A DNA stretch of 64,000 bases from Lachnospiraceae bacterium. Lineage in GTDB: Bacteria > Bacillota > Clostridia > Lachnospirales > Lachnospiraceae. The position numbers were made by a program, and so were the translations under genes. Positions 1-9,188 of the stretch are shown in pieces. The stretch's first letter is position 1. Each line of letters begins with the position of its first letter. A model generated the notes under the pieces. The model was not told the DNA's origin and made no database searches. It saw only the letters and a list, made by a program, of their open reading frames with translations. The stretch spans positions 28,105-92,104 of the forward strand of contig SFGF01000004.1 in the NCBI GenBank assembly GCA_004556655.1, read 5' to 3'.

Positions 1-1
1 A

Positions 2-1105
2 GCGGCAAGACTGGAAGAACTGCAGCTGCAAAAGCAAAAAGAACAAGAAGAAGCTCAGAAACTGATCGAAGCCAACACAGTACATCTGGTTGCCGTCGGT
101 GATAATCTGATTCACGAACATATTTACCAGTCGACAGACACCTCACAGCCTGTATGGAATTATGATCATCTATATACCAATATCAAGGATGATATCATTT
201 CTGCTGATCTGGCTGCTGTGAACCAGGAATGTATCTTTGTAGCTAATCACTCCAATGTTTCCGCATACCCTTCCTTCGGTTCACCCACGGAAATCGGTGA
301 CGCACTGGTAAATGCAGGATTTGATATCGTAGAACATGCAACCAATCATGCCTTTGATAAAGGAACTTCCGCAATTAATGAAACACTGGATTACTGGAAA
401 TCCAATCATCCGGATATCAAAGTGCTGGGGATTCATGACAGTCAGGAATCTGCCAATACCATTACTACTGTTACATGCAAAGATATCACATTCTCTCTGC
501 TTAATTATACCAGCACCATCAATGGTGAGGAATATGACGCAATACCATCCTATATGATTGATTTTCTCAGATCCGAGAAGGTCACAGCAGATGTTGCAAA
601 GGCAAAAGAAGCCGGTGATATGGTCATTGCATTTTTACACACGGGAGAAGAATATTCTACCGAGCCTAATCAGGATCAGAAAAACTTTCTTCAGCTTCTG
701 CTCTCCCAGGGTGTGGATATTGCCATCTGTTCTCATTCTCATGTATTACAGAATTATGAGACCCTGACGGATGACCAGGGAAATGAAATGCTTGTTTATT
801 ATTCTCTCGGTAATTTTATCTCTACGCAGAAACAACCTGAATGCCTTCTGGGAGGTATGGCCGATATTACGATTACAAGAGATCCGCAGACCAGTGAATT
901 ATCAATTTCCGATTCTCAGTTGATTCCTCTGATTACGCATTATAACTATGAAAAAAATGAATACTCCGTATATAAACTCGAAGATTATTCAGAAGAACTT
1001 GCAGGCGAACACAGTGTTCATGAAGAAACCAGCGAACCATTCACTCTGGAAAGTTTAAAACAACAGTTTCATAATGTGCTTGCACAACAATACACATATG
1101 ATTGA
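2..1105 (+). CDS. CapA-family metallophosphatase-like protein, 5' end outside window
   Basis: The frame is open from base 2, so the gene starts left of the window; 367 residues are visible. The first ~25 residues are Gln/Glu/Lys-rich (probably a linker after an N-terminal anchor that is not seen). A CapA/PGA_cap domain follows: VAVGDNLIHEH near residue 30, NQE near 73, NHAFDKG near 115, HTGEEYS, CSHSHV and YYSLGNFIS, the usual metal and active-site motifs. Family members are named after poly-gamma-glutamate capsule synthesis, but most relatives in Clostridia have no proven substrate and no capB/capC is nearby. An internal GTG at 218 is not a credible start because it would cut off the first motif. 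Family is sure; role is not. Confidence 0.85.
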   Translation, partial: AARLEELQLQKQKEQEEAQKLIEANTVHLVAVGDNLIHEHIYQSTDTSQPVWNYDHLYTNIKDDIISADLAAVNQECIFVANHSNVSAYPSFGSPTEIGDALVNAGFDIVEHATNHAFDKGTSAINETLDYWKSNHPDIKVLGIHDSQESANTITTVTCKDITFSLLNYTSTINGEEYDAIPSYMIDFLRSEKVTADVAKAKEAGDMVIAFLHTGEEYSTEPNQDQKNFLQLLLSQGVDIAICSHSHVLQNYETLTDDQGNEMLVYYSLGNFISTQKQPECLLGGMADITITRDPQTSELSISDSQLIPLITHYNYEKNEYSVYKLEDYSEELAGEHSVHEETSEPFTLESLKQQFHNVLAQQYTYD

Positions 1106-1114
1106 TCTATATGC

Positions 1115-1163
1115 AAAAGGGATAAGGATGAAACTTATAAAAGTTTTCCTTATCCCTTTTTTT
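1115..1163 (+). terminator. Intrinsic terminator after the CapA-like gene
   Basis: A 14-bp stem, AAAAGGGATAAGGA (1115-1128) with TCCTTATCCCTTTT (1147-1160), is followed by a T run. The A-rich left flank means it could also end the convergent gene arriving from the right. Confidence 0.85.
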
Positions 1164-1176
1164 CCTGTACACAGGA

Positions 1177-1764
1177 TCATCTCTGGATAAACAGCAATAC
1201 CCTTGTCCTGATTTCTTCCACTTTTTTAGGAAGTCTCTCATGTTTGGCCATAAACAGATGAAGAGAGAAATCAAACGTATATACCAGGATCACCACAGCT
1301 GCCAAGATCATCCCTGCCCGGTAAGGATAACTGTCTGCAATCATCTCTACAAAATTCTGCAGGAATGCAAAAAGCAATACCGTATAGAATCCCCAGGCAA
1401 TGGTGCTTTCCAGACAGATGATTCCTTTATAATTAAATGGCTTCTCGTTGTAGTCCCACCAGACCTGTCCAAGAAAATGCTTCATAACTACTGCTGTCAC
1501 AAATTCAAGTCCTGTTGCCAGTGCGGCGCCCGCCAGATACAAGAACAAATATTGCCCTCCCAAAGGTTTTAAAATTGCAAAAACGGTCAAAGCTCCCACT
1601 GCATAAATCGGACAAAACGGGGAAAAAGCAAAGCCCCTGTTTGTCAGTTTTCTGTTGCAGAATGACATGTAAATCGACTCTACAACCCAGCCCATAAAGC
1701 TGTAAATAATAAACCACTGTACGAAATGGTACAAATCCGTTCCGTAAACTGCATGTGTCCACAT
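1177..1764 (-). CDS. Putative ABC-transporter type IV membrane protein (CmpB family)
   Basis: A 195-residue polytopic membrane protein of the PF06541 'putative ABC-transporter type IV' family, recognised from the WFIIYSFMGWVVESIY segment, the NRGFAFSPFCPIYAVGA motif and the YNEKPFNYKGIICLESTIAWG loop. About five membrane segments are visible. The family name comes from loose similarity to transporter subunits; no ATPase lies next to it and no substrate is known. It stands alone, convergent with the CapA-like gene. Start: ATG at 1764 behind GAGGGGA. Family is confident, function is not. Confidence 0.8.
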   Translation of the reverse strand: MWTHAVYGTDLYHFVQWFIIYSFMGWVVESIYMSFCNRKLTNRGFAFSPFCPIYAVGALTVFAILKPLGGQYLFLYLAGAALATGLEFVTAVVMKHFLGQVWWDYNEKPFNYKGIICLESTIAWGFYTVLLFAFLQNFVEMIADSYPYRAGMILAAVVILVYTFDFSLHLFMAKHERLPKKVEEIRTRVLLFIQR

Positions 1765-1928
1765 AATATCCCCTCACATTTCTGAAAATCTTTTTTATTT
1801 TCTTTAAGTAAAATCTGATTTCATTGTTGTTTTTGATGGTGTCATTCTAACATAGAAAAATTAAAAAATCCATCGAAAACAGGGAATATTAAAGAAAACT
1901 TCAGAAATATTTCGATTTCATAACGTAA

Positions 1929-1961
1929 AAAAGCAACTTCCGTTTCCGGAAATTGCTTTTT
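1929..1961 (-). terminator. rpsU terminator
   Basis: Read leftward, AAAAGCAATTTCCG pairs with CGGAAGTTGCTTTT across a 3-4 nt loop and runs into a T tract, 34 bp after the rpsU stop. Confidence 0.85.
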
Positions 1962-1994
1962 GTTTTATGGCTTTACGCCCCGCTTGCACAAAAA

Positions 1995-2171
1995 TTAGTT
2001 ATATTTACGTTTTCTTGCAGCTTCAGATTTTTTCTTACGACGAACACTTGGTTTCTCGTAATGCTCTCTTTTGCGGATTTCCTGCTGAATGCCGGCTTTA
2101 GCACAGCTACGTTTAAATCTACGCAGAGCACTATCTAAAGTTTCGTTTTCTTTTACGATAACGTTTGACAT
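1995..2171 (-). CDS. rpsU: 30S ribosomal protein S21
   Basis: A 58-residue basic protein starting MSNVIVKENETLDSALRRFKR and ending in a KKKSEAARKRK tail, which is the typical bS21 pattern and length. S21 binds the small subunit near the anti-Shine-Dalgarno end of 16S rRNA and helps initiation. It is a single-gene unit with its own promoter (2249-2276) and terminator (1929-1961). A GGAGGGAGG stretch lies somewhat far upstream of the ATG, with a weaker AGGTG closer in. Confidence 0.95.
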   Translation of the reverse strand: MSNVIVKENETLDSALRRFKRSCAKAGIQQEIRKREHYEKPSVRRKKKSEAARKRKYN

Positions 2172-2248
2172 AGTCTCACACCTAACCTCCCTCCAGTTGT
2201 AGATTGTGCAGAATACAACTGTTTGGGTATTTTATTGCACTGACATTA

Positions 2249-2276
2249 ATTATATCAGATTTTTTTAATACGTCAA
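2249..2276 (-). promoter_or_regulatory. rpsU sigma-A-type promoter
   Basis: Reading leftward: TTGACG (2271-2276), 16-bp spacer, TATAAT (2249-2254). It lies in the alaS-rpsU gap, about 78 bp upstream of the rpsU start. Confidence 0.8.
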
Positions 2277-2317
2277 CAGATTTTTCTCAGATTTTGTAAA
2301 TTTCTATAATCTGTTTT

Positions 2318-4957
2318 TTATGCCAGCTGTCCTTCCACAAGCTCAGGGATCTTGGCAATTGCTTCCCCGATTTTTTCCGGTTTCTTTCCGCCGGCCTGTG
2401 CCATATTCGGACGACCGCCGCCGCCTCCGCCTACAATGGCTGCTGCTGCTTTGATCAGGTTACCTGCATGAGCACCCTTGTCCATAGCACCCTGGGTAGC
2501 CATAGCCAGAAGACTTACTTTACCATCTTTTGCAGATGCCAGAACAACAACACCTTCGCCCAGTTTTTCTTTCAGCTGATCTCCCAGATCTCTCAGACCG
2601 TTCATATCTACATCAGTTACAGCGGATGCCAGGACTTTCACACCTTTCACTTCCACTACCTGATCCATAACATCACCAAGAGATTCCTGCGCCATTTTGC
2701 TCTTCAGGGATTCATTTTCACTGTGCAGTTCTTTCACTTCTTTCTGCAGATGTGTGATCTTATCCTGAATCTCAGCCGGAGAAGTTTTCAGCATTTTTGC
2801 GATATCGTGGAGATTTGTCTCCATTTCTTTATAATACTCAAGAACGTTATTGCCGGTAAGTGCTTCGATACGACGAACACCTGCTGCCACACCTGCTTCG
2901 GAAACGATCTTAAACAGTGTGATTGCAGAAGTATTTGCCACATGAGTACCACCGCAAAGCTCGATTGAGAAATCACCCATAGATACCACACGTACCTCAT
3001 CCCCGTATTTTTCACCGAACAATGCCATAGCACCGGTTTTCTTCGCTTCTTCGATTCCCATGATCTGTGTTTTTACTTCCAGACCTGCCTGGATCTCTTT
3101 ATTCACCAGCTCTTCCACTTTGGCGATCTCTTCCGCTGTCATCGGCTGGAAATGAGCAAAGTCAAAACGAAGTCTGGTAGGTGTAACAAGAGAACCTTTC
3201 TGCTCTACATGAGAACCAAGAACTGTTTTCAGGGCTTTCTGAAGCAGATGGGTTGCACTGTGGTTTTTGCAGGTATCTGCACGGCCTGCCGTACAAACTT
3301 TCAGTGTCACAGCTTCACCTTTGGAAATCATACCGGATTCCATCGTTCCTACATGACCGTATTTGCCGCCGCGAAGCTTGATGGTGTCTTCTACACGAAA
3401 TACACCGTTTTCTGTAGAGATCACACCTTTATCACCTTCCTGACCACCCATAGTAGCATAGAATGGAGTATGCTCTACGAAAATCGTTCCGCTCTGGCCT
3501 TCCATCAGAGAATCTACAATCTCTGTATCGGTCGTCATAACAGTTACTTTGGAAGTATCTTCCAGTTTATCATAACCTGTAAATTCTGTTGTTATGGAAG
3601 TATCGATCTCATCGTATACAGTTGCATCTGCTCCCATATAATTGGTCACTTCACGGGCTGTACGGGCACGCTCTCTCTGAGCATCCATCTCTGCCTTAAA
3701 GCCATCTTCGTCGATCTGGTATCCCTTTTCTTCCAGAATCTCTTTTGTCAGATCCATCGGGAATCCATAAGTATCATACAGTTTGAAAGCATCAGAACCA
3801 CTCAGTGTATTCTTTCCTGCTGCTTTCATATCCTCTTCCATATCATTCAGGATTTTAAGACCCTGATCGATGGTTTTATTGAACTGATTCTCTTCGTTTG
3901 TCAGTACATTCAGGATAAAGTCTTTCTTCTCTTCCAGTTCCGGATATCCGTCTTTGGAACCTTCGATTACTGTTGCACTCAGTTTTGCAAGGAACTGTCC
4001 CTGGATACCAAGAAGACGTCCATGACGGGCAGCACGACGGATCAGACGGCGAAGAACATAGCCTCTTCCTTCATTTGTCGGCATAACACCATCGGAGATC
4101 AGGAAGGTAGCGGAACGCATATGGTCTGTAATCAGACGAATAGATACATCCGCATCATGATCTGCACCGTAAGTCTTTCCTGCGATTTCGCAGACTTTAT
4201 TTCTCAGAGCACAGATAGTATCCACATCAAAAATTGAATCCACATCCTGTACAACAACGGCCAGACGTTCCAGACCCATACCGGTATCGATATTCTTCTG
4301 TTTCAGAGTCTCATAATGACCTTCTCCGTCATTTTCAAACTGGGTAAATACGTTGTTCCAAACTTCGATATAACGGTCGCAGTCGCAGCCTACGGTACAG
4401 TCCGGTTTGCCGCAGCCATACTTTTCTCCTCTGTCATAGTAAATCTCGGAACATGGACCGCAGGGACCTGCACCGTGCTCCCAGAAGTTGTCTTCTTTAC
4501 CAAAACGGAAGATACGCTCAGCCGGAATACCTACTTCTTTATTCCAGATATCAAATGCTTCATCATCTTCCATATATACAGATGGATAAAGACGGTCAGG
4601 ATCAAGACCTACCACCTGTGTCAAAAACTCCCATGACCATGCAATCGCTTCATGTTTGAAGTAATCACCAAAAGAAAAGTTTCCAAGCATCTCAAAAAAG
4701 GTACCATGGCGGGCAGTTTTACCTACATTTTCAATATCACCGGTACGGATACACTTCTGGCAGGTAGCCACACGTGTTCTCGGCGGGATCTCTGCTCCTG
4801 TAAAATATGGTTTCAGCGGAGCCATACCTGCATTGATCAGCAGAAGGCTCTTATCATTCTGCGGTACAAGCGAAAAACTGTTCATAACCAGATGTCCTTT
4901 GCTCTCGAAAAAGTCCAGAAACATCTGACGAAGTTCATTTACTCCATACTTTTTCAC
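2318..4957 (-). CDS. alaS: Alanyl-tRNA synthetase
   Basis: Charges tRNA-Ala and edits mischarged Ser/Gly. The protein has 879 residues, the full family length: an N-terminal class II catalytic domain (FFESKGH near the start, GMAPLKPYF, RHGTFFEMLGNFSFGDYFK), an editing domain with HSATHLLQ and the C/H zinc-type motif CGGTHVANTS, a coiled coil (DKITHLQKEVKELHSENESL) and a C-terminal Gly-rich C-Ala domain (GGGGGGRPNMAQAGG). I place the start at GTG 4957, 7 nt behind GAGGAGGA and encoding MKKYGVNELRQMF; the longer frame up to 5029 adds a non-family extension. Its own promoter lies at 5001-5029, just downstream of tyrS. Confidence 0.97.
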   Translation of the reverse strand: MKKYGVNELRQMFLDFFESKGHLVMNSFSLVPQNDKSLLLINAGMAPLKPYFTGAEIPPRTRVATCQKCIRTGDIENVGKTARHGTFFEMLGNFSFGDYFKHEAIAWSWEFLTQVVGLDPDRLYPSVYMEDDEAFDIWNKEVGIPAERIFRFGKEDNFWEHGAGPCGPCSEIYYDRGEKYGCGKPDCTVGCDCDRYIEVWNNVFTQFENDGEGHYETLKQKNIDTGMGLERLAVVVQDVDSIFDVDTICALRNKVCEIAGKTYGADHDADVSIRLITDHMRSATFLISDGVMPTNEGRGYVLRRLIRRAARHGRLLGIQGQFLAKLSATVIEGSKDGYPELEEKKDFILNVLTNEENQFNKTIDQGLKILNDMEEDMKAAGKNTLSGSDAFKLYDTYGFPMDLTKEILEEKGYQIDEDGFKAEMDAQRERARTAREVTNYMGADATVYDEIDTSITTEFTGYDKLEDTSKVTVMTTDTEIVDSLMEGQSGTIFVEHTPFYATMGGQEGDKGVISTENGVFRVEDTIKLRGGKYGHVGTMESGMISKGEAVTLKVCTAGRADTCKNHSATHLLQKALKTVLGSHVEQKGSLVTPTRLRFDFAHFQPMTAEEIAKVEELVNKEIQAGLEVKTQIMGIEEAKKTGAMALFGEKYGDEVRVVSMGDFSIELCGGTHVANTSAITLFKIVSEAGVAAGVRRIEALTGNNVLEYYKEMETNLHDIAKMLKTSPAEIQDKITHLQKEVKELHSENESLKSKMAQESLGDVMDQVVEVKGVKVLASAVTDVDMNGLRDLGDQLKEKLGEGVVVLASAKDGKVSLLAMATQGAMDKGAHAGNLIKAAAAIVGGGGGGRPNMAQAGGKKPEKIGEAIAKIPELVEGQLA

Positions 4958-5000
4958 TGTTCGTTCCTCCTCATAGTCAAAATTCATCAAACTAAATTTC

Positions 5001-5029
5001 ATTCTATCACACTTATTCAGGTGGTGCAA
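5001..5029 (-). promoter_or_regulatory. Probable alaS promoter
   Basis: Reading leftward: TTGCAC (5024-5029), 17 bp, TAGAAT (5001-5006). It lies in the tyrS-alaS gap and would let alaS be made independently of the tyrS T-box. Confidence 0.65.
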
Positions 5030-5030
5030 T

Positions 5031-6260
5031 TTATAATACGCAAATCTTTTTGAATTTTTTCTTTCCGCGTTTCAGTACCATGCCATCTGCCGGAATATCT
5101 TCTTTGGTTACCGTATAACGGATATCTGTGATTTTCTCTCCGTCGATGGATACTCCGCCCTGTTCAATGGCACGGCGTCCTTCTGAACGGGAAGTTACCA
5201 GTTCTGCTTTGCAGAGCATGGAGATCAGGTCGATGGAACCATCTTTAAAATCTTCATCGGACAGTTCTGTGGTAGGCATGTTCTCTGCGCTTCCTGCAGA
5301 AAATAATGCTCTTGCGCCTTCCTGTGCTTTTTTTGCCTCTTCTTCTCCATGTACCAGAGAAGTCAGTTCATAGGCAAGAATTTCTTTTGCCTGATTCAGC
5401 TGGCTGCCTTCCCATTTGTCCATCTCATCGATCTGCTCCAGTGGAAGGAAAGTAAGCATACGGATACATTTCAGCACATCTGCATCAGCCACATTTCTCC
5501 AGTACTGGTAGAAATCAAACGGAGAGGTCTTATTCGGATCCAGCCATACTGCACCGGACTGTGTTTTACCCATCTTCTTTCCTTCAGAATTCAGAAGGAG
5601 GGTGATCGTCATCGCACATGCGTTTTTACCAAGTTTTCTGCGGATCAGTTCTGTACCGCCCAGCATGTTGCTCCACTGATCATCACCACCGAACTGCATG
5701 TTGCAGCCGTATTTCTGGTACAGCATGTAGAAGTCAAAGCTCTGCATGATCATGTAATTGAATTCCAGGAAGCTCAGACCTTTTTCCATACGCTGTTTGT
5801 AGCATTCTGCAGTCAGCATACGATTGACTGAGAAATGCGGTCCGATGTCACGCAAGAACTCGATGTAGTTCAATCCCATCAGCCAGTCTGCATTGTTAAC
5901 CATCAGTGCTTTTCCGTCAGAGAAATCAATAAAACGTTCCATCTGTTTTTTGAAGCAGTCACAGTTATGCTGGATAGTCTCCTGTGTCATCATCTGACGC
6001 ATATCACTTCTTCCGGAAGGATCTCCAACCATGGCGGTACCTCCTCCGATCAGGGCGATCGGTTTGTTGCCTGCCATCTGAAGACGTTTCATCAGACACA
6101 GTGCCATAAAATGTCCTACATGAAGACTGTCTGCTGTCGGGTCAAAACCGATATAAAATGTTGCTTTTCCATTGTTGATCAGGTCTTTAATTTCTTCTTC
6201 ATCGGTTACCTGGGCGATCAGACCACGGGCAACCAGTTCGTCATAAATCTGCATAATCAT
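5031..6260 (-). CDS. tyrS: Tyrosyl-tRNA synthetase
   Basis: Class I synthetase that charges tRNA-Tyr; 409 residues, normal for the bacterial enzyme. Visible are the HIGH-type motif HVGH (DSLHVGHFMAL), the tyrosine pocket (GGDDQWSNMLGG), the KMSKS-type loop as KMGKT, and a C-terminal S4-like RNA-binding domain (SRSEGRRAIEQGGVSIDG). The start is either ATG 6260 (4 nt after AAGGAG) or ATG 6254 (10 nt after it); the two differ by two residues. The frame upstream of 6260 crosses the T-box terminator and is not translated. Controlled by the T-box leader at 6294-6604. Confidence 0.97.
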   Translation of the reverse strand: MIMQIYDELVARGLIAQVTDEEEIKDLINNGKATFYIGFDPTADSLHVGHFMALCLMKRLQMAGNKPIALIGGGTAMVGDPSGRSDMRQMMTQETIQHNCDCFKKQMERFIDFSDGKALMVNNADWLMGLNYIEFLRDIGPHFSVNRMLTAECYKQRMEKGLSFLEFNYMIMQSFDFYMLYQKYGCNMQFGGDDQWSNMLGGTELIRRKLGKNACAMTITLLLNSEGKKMGKTQSGAVWLDPNKTSPFDFYQYWRNVADADVLKCIRMLTFLPLEQIDEMDKWEGSQLNQAKEILAYELTSLVHGEEEAKKAQEGARALFSAGSAENMPTTELSDEDFKDGSIDLISMLCKAELVTSRSEGRRAIEQGGVSIDGEKITDIRYTVTKEDIPADGMVLKRGKKKFKKICVL

Positions 6261-6293
6261 TGTTCTCCTTTTCCGTCGTTTGTTATGATGTAG

Positions 6294-6604
6294 GTATAAA
6301 AAAAGAACCCATATTTCATCCCTTTTAGGACGAGATACGGATCCCGTGTTACCACCTAATTTCACAGAAAACTCTCATTTCCTGCCTCAGTAAGTACAGC
6401 GTTCGCAATACTTTGACCTGGATAACGGCGGTCAGACCGTCACAGCCTACTATGCCGGATCGATATACCTTTGAATTCAATTCCTGCAATTCGGTGTGCT
6501 GCTCCAAGAGGTATTCACAGAAAGTTCGACGGGGGCCTCTCACCATCCGGCTCCTCTCTGTCCGTGTTCCTTACTGTTACTTGTTCTTTTCATAGCTTTT
6601 ATCT
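6294..6604 (-). ncRNA. Tyrosine T-box riboswitch leader of tyrS
   Basis: Read leftward from a consensus promoter, the ~310-nt leader ends with the T-box sequence AGGTGGTAACACG (6345-6357). A long GU-containing stem (6305-6343) and a T run (6295-6304) form the terminator. The candidate specifier loop (AAAGGTATATCG, about 6458-6470) shows a UAU tyrosine codon. Uncharged tRNA-Tyr is expected to bind and favour the antiterminator, so tyrS rises when tyrosine is short. The specifier is read by eye, not from a covariance model. Confidence 0.92.
6296..6344 (-). terminator. T-box terminator hairpin
   Basis: GGATCCGTATCTCGTCC pairs with GGGATGAAATATGGGTTC (several G-U pairs), followed by seven or more Ts in the leftward direction, just before the tyrS ribosome-binding site. 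Confidence 0.85.
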
Positions 6605-6610
6605 TTCAAA

Positions 6611-6639
6611 AGTATACAAACTTAATAATTTTTTGTCAA
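6611..6639 (-). promoter_or_regulatory. tyrS/T-box promoter
   Basis: Near-perfect: TTGACA (6634-6639), 17 bp, TATACT (6611-6616), reading leftward into the T-box leader. Confidence 0.9.
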
Positions 6640-6677
6640 GGGTATCTGAAAATCTTTTCCCAAATGCGATTTGAACA

Positions 6678-7334
6678 CTACGCATGCATCATCGGGATAT
6701 TAACATGTTTCATAAAGGTTCCTGCCAGTATCGGCTCGGATATTTTTTCACGGCAGATCTGAATGAATGGTCCCATGCAGAATGCGATCAGGATTGTTCC
6801 GATTCCCAGATCCCCACCCAGGAAAAATCCGATTCCTACGCAAATCAGATCTGTTGCGATACGGCAGAATTTGAATGGTACAGGTGTTTTTGCATCCAGT
6901 GCAAGTGCCTGTGCATCATAAGGAGAAACTCCCAGGTTTGCTGTATAGTACAGTGCAGAAGAGATAGAGATCAAAGCCAGACCCAACACCATAAGGAAAA
7001 CTCTCATAGCCATTCCCGGGTTTCCTACCAAATGACGAATCACTACAGTTGCTGTATCAACAATCGTACCTGTACATGTAAGACTGATGATCGTTGCCAG
7101 TCCAAGCAGTGATCTCTTCATTTTCCATGCGATCAAAGTCAGGATCGCACAGGATGTCAGGAAAACTACCTGATAAGAAAGACCGGTGGTTTTGCAGATT
7201 CCGAACATCAGTACACTGAAAGGATCCACACCGAAACCGGATAATTTATTACAAGCCACAGAAATAGAAGTTATAACAATACCTATAATTGCCATTGCGA
7301 TTCTTTTTGCCATAATCTTAGATTCTGTATTCAT
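6678..7334 (-). CDS. YczE/YitT-type integral membrane protein
   Basis: A 218-residue membrane protein with about five or six hydrophobic helices, matching the YczE/YyaS/YitT family by its spaced glycines and the repeated GVDPFSVLMFG / GVSPYDAQAL motif. The family's biochemical role is not established. ATG 7334 follows GGAG by 9 nt. It is transcribed away from the AraC-type gene at 7645, sharing a 310-bp control region, so that regulator may control it (inference). Confidence 0.75.
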   Translation of the reverse strand: MNTESKIMAKRIAMAIIGIVITSISVACNKLSGFGVDPFSVLMFGICKTTGLSYQVVFLTSCAILTLIAWKMKRSLLGLATIISLTCTGTIVDTATVVIRHLVGNPGMAMRVFLMVLGLALISISSALYYTANLGVSPYDAQALALDAKTPVPFKFCRIATDLICVGIGFFLGGDLGIGTILIAFCMGPFIQICREKISEPILAGTFMKHVNIPMMHA

Positions 7335-7644
7335 GATTTTTTGCTCCTTTAATTAAGTATTTCTTGTTATTTTTTACAATACAAAGTATAATATCAGCAA
7401 GCGGTAAATTCTACCACAATCTCAGCGTATTTTATAACAATATCATCTTATTTAATTGTTTTTATAAGTTTTTTAAGGATTTTTTGTAACGATTTCGTCG
7501 TATCGTTGTTTCGTTTTTTTGTGGATTCATTACTGAAATCAGTGTTTTTTACTCGATTTTTTGTACACTATTTTGGCATTATTTCGCCATGCAGATATTC
7601 TTTTCATAAAATGTATGGGAATTTTAGAATTATAAGGAGAAATC
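7335..7644. other. Divergent intergenic region, YczE-type gene / AraC regulator
   Basis: A 310-bp AT-rich control region without an ORF. An inverted repeat AACGAT (7488-7493) / ATCGTT (7502-7507) sits in a T-rich tract and is an operator candidate. I could not place convincing promoters: the best -10/-35 pair for the rightward gene (7602-7630) would start the mRNA inside the ribosome-binding site. Confidence 0.4.
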
Positions 7645-8565
7645 ATGAACAACATTTCAAATGTGTCTATTGAAAAAAATTTAAAAGAGAATTCTAATCA
7701 CGGGGATTATACTTTTCCCGTCGATATTCATCAGGATTATTTCCCGGCATCCAGTGAAAATGAGCAGCACTGCATTCCCTGCCACTGGCATCCGGAAGTG
7801 GAGATTCTTCTCGTAACGAAAGGCTCTCTTCACTCCCAGGTGAACCTGAAAGAGTATGAAATTTTACCGGGAGAAGCGATTTTTGTCAATGCAAACCAGC
7901 TTCATGCGGGATATCCTACCAGTGCCGGCGACACCCGCCTTCATTCCTTTATTTTTGATCCCAGCTTTCTTTATGGAAAGGAAAGCAGTCTGATCTATCA
8001 GAAATATGTACGTCCCCTTCTGGAGAATTCTGCATTTCCTGCCTGTCATCTGCGGCCGATAGATGACGACCAGACTCAGTTTTTAAAAATGATCAATCAG
8101 TGCTATTATCTCCAAAAAAATAAGCCCGCCAACTGGGAGCTTGAATTGCTCTCCCTGATGACAGGCTGCTGGGTAAAACTATGGAATCTGAACTGCCGGG
8201 AAACCTTACAGGTTCCCGTAAGCCGTAAAGCTTCCAGAGACCAGCTGAATATTCGTGCTTTTCTTGATTTTGTTCATGAACATTATGCGGAAAAACTTTC
8301 TTTAAATGATCTGGCAGAAGCCGCTGCTTTAAGTCCCGGAGAATGCGGCCGTCTGTGCAACCGGGTACTTCATCAGACACCTATGAATTATCTGCTGTCC
8401 TACCGGATCGAACAGAGTATCCCAGATCTTTTAAAGCAGGAACTTTCCATTACCGAGATTGCATTGAAAGTCGGATTTTCCGGCTCCAGTTATTATGCAG
8501 AAGTATTTCGCAAAATGAAAGGGGTATCTCCACGGGAATTCAGAAACCATATACTGAAGTTTTAA
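7645..8565 (+). CDS. AraC-family transcriptional regulator
   Basis: 306 residues in two parts: an N-terminal cupin sensor domain (CHWHPEVEILLVTKGSL, LLPGEAIFVNANQLHAGYPT) and a C-terminal pair of helix-turn-helix motifs (LSLNDLAEAAALSPGECGRLCNR, and LSITEIALKVGFSGSSYYAEVFRK ending in GVSPREF). Such proteins bind a small, often sugar-like ligand and activate nearby genes. The ATG is 6 nt behind AAGGAG. The likely target is the divergent YczE-type gene (inference). The stop codon overlaps that of the convergent RNase H gene. Confidence 0.88.
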   Translation: MNNISNVSIEKNLKENSNHGDYTFPVDIHQDYFPASSENEQHCIPCHWHPEVEILLVTKGSLHSQVNLKEYEILPGEAIFVNANQLHAGYPTSAGDTRLHSFIFDPSFLYGKESSLIYQKYVRPLLENSAFPACHLRPIDDDQTQFLKMINQCYYLQKNKPANWELELLSLMTGCWVKLWNLNCRETLQVPVSRKASRDQLNIRAFLDFVHEHYAEKLSLNDLAEAAALSPGECGRLCNRVLHQTPMNYLLSYRIEQSIPDLLKQELSITEIALKVGFSGSSYYAEVFRKMKGVSPREFRNHILKF

Positions 8566-9176
8566 GCTCTTAATGCTTCTTTCGCCAGCTTATCAGCCTC
8601 TTCATTATAGTAATCCCCTGAATGAGCTTTGACTTTCCTGAAACTGATTTTTATATGGTTTTGCTGCCGCTGCATATATTCTGCGTATTTCTGTGTCAAT
8701 GTGTTCTTGGCTTTCCAGACACCGGTAGCCCACTTTTCGATTCCTTCATAATCGTATCGTAGTTCCAGGTTATCATATCCATTTTTTATTGCCCACCTGA
8801 CTGCGGTCATTGCCCCAAGCATCTCACCGGCTACATTTCGAATTGCTAATGATTCCGGATTGTCACCATTTCCGGACTCTTTAATTATATCTCCATCCGG
8901 TGTCAGAATCACGCATCCAAAGGCGTATTTTCCGATTGCTGCATCAAAACTTCCGTCTACATAAGCAATCAAACTGGATTTTTCCTTATTCAAAACATCT
9001 TCTATTTCTGCTTTTATATCTTCGTATTCCAAATACTTTTTTGCTTCATCTTCCGTTAAAAAGCCTTTATATTCTGCTCCAGGATATCCAGTAACCGCTG
9101 CTTCACATTCACTCCACGAATAGAATAGTCCAGTGGTCTTCCCTTTCCTGACAGCATATACTTTCTTTTTTGCCAT
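8562..9176 (-). CDS. rnhA: Ribonuclease H with N-terminal viroplasmin domain
   Basis: 204 residues. Residues 1-50 are a viroplasmin/RNase H N-terminal hybrid-binding domain (KVYAVRKGKTTGLFYSWSEC). Residues ~68-204 are a type 1 RNase H fold with the acidic residues in AYVDGSF, AGEMLGA, RYDYEG and NEEADKLAK. It cuts the RNA strand of RNA-DNA hybrids. ATG 9176 lies 5 nt behind GGAG and only 12 bp after the MutS-domain gene, so the two are probably co-transcribed, possibly with the hem operon upstream. The end overlaps the convergent AraC gene. Confidence 0.92.
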   Translation of the reverse strand: MAKKKVYAVRKGKTTGLFYSWSECEAAVTGYPGAEYKGFLTEDEAKKYLEYEDIKAEIEDVLNKEKSSLIAYVDGSFDAAIGKYAFGCVILTPDGDIIKESGNGDNPESLAIRNVAGEMLGAMTAVRWAIKNGYDNLELRYDYEGIEKWATGVWKAKNTLTQKYAEYMQRQQNHIKISFRKVKAHSGDYYNEEADKLAKEALRA

Positions 9177-9188
9177 ATGATCTCCAAT

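Noticed and set aside
3152..4237. 361-codon open frame antisense to alaS
   Set aside because: Shadow frame of alaS with no recognisable domain.
6349..6546. 65-codon leftward ORF in the tyrS leader
   Set aside because: It coincides with the T-box RNA, including the specifier and T-box sequence, and has no family match.
7602..7630. TTTCAT-17-TAGAAT as a promoter for the AraC gene at 7645
   Set aside because: Transcription would start inside the ribosome-binding site, so a promoter further upstream is more likely.
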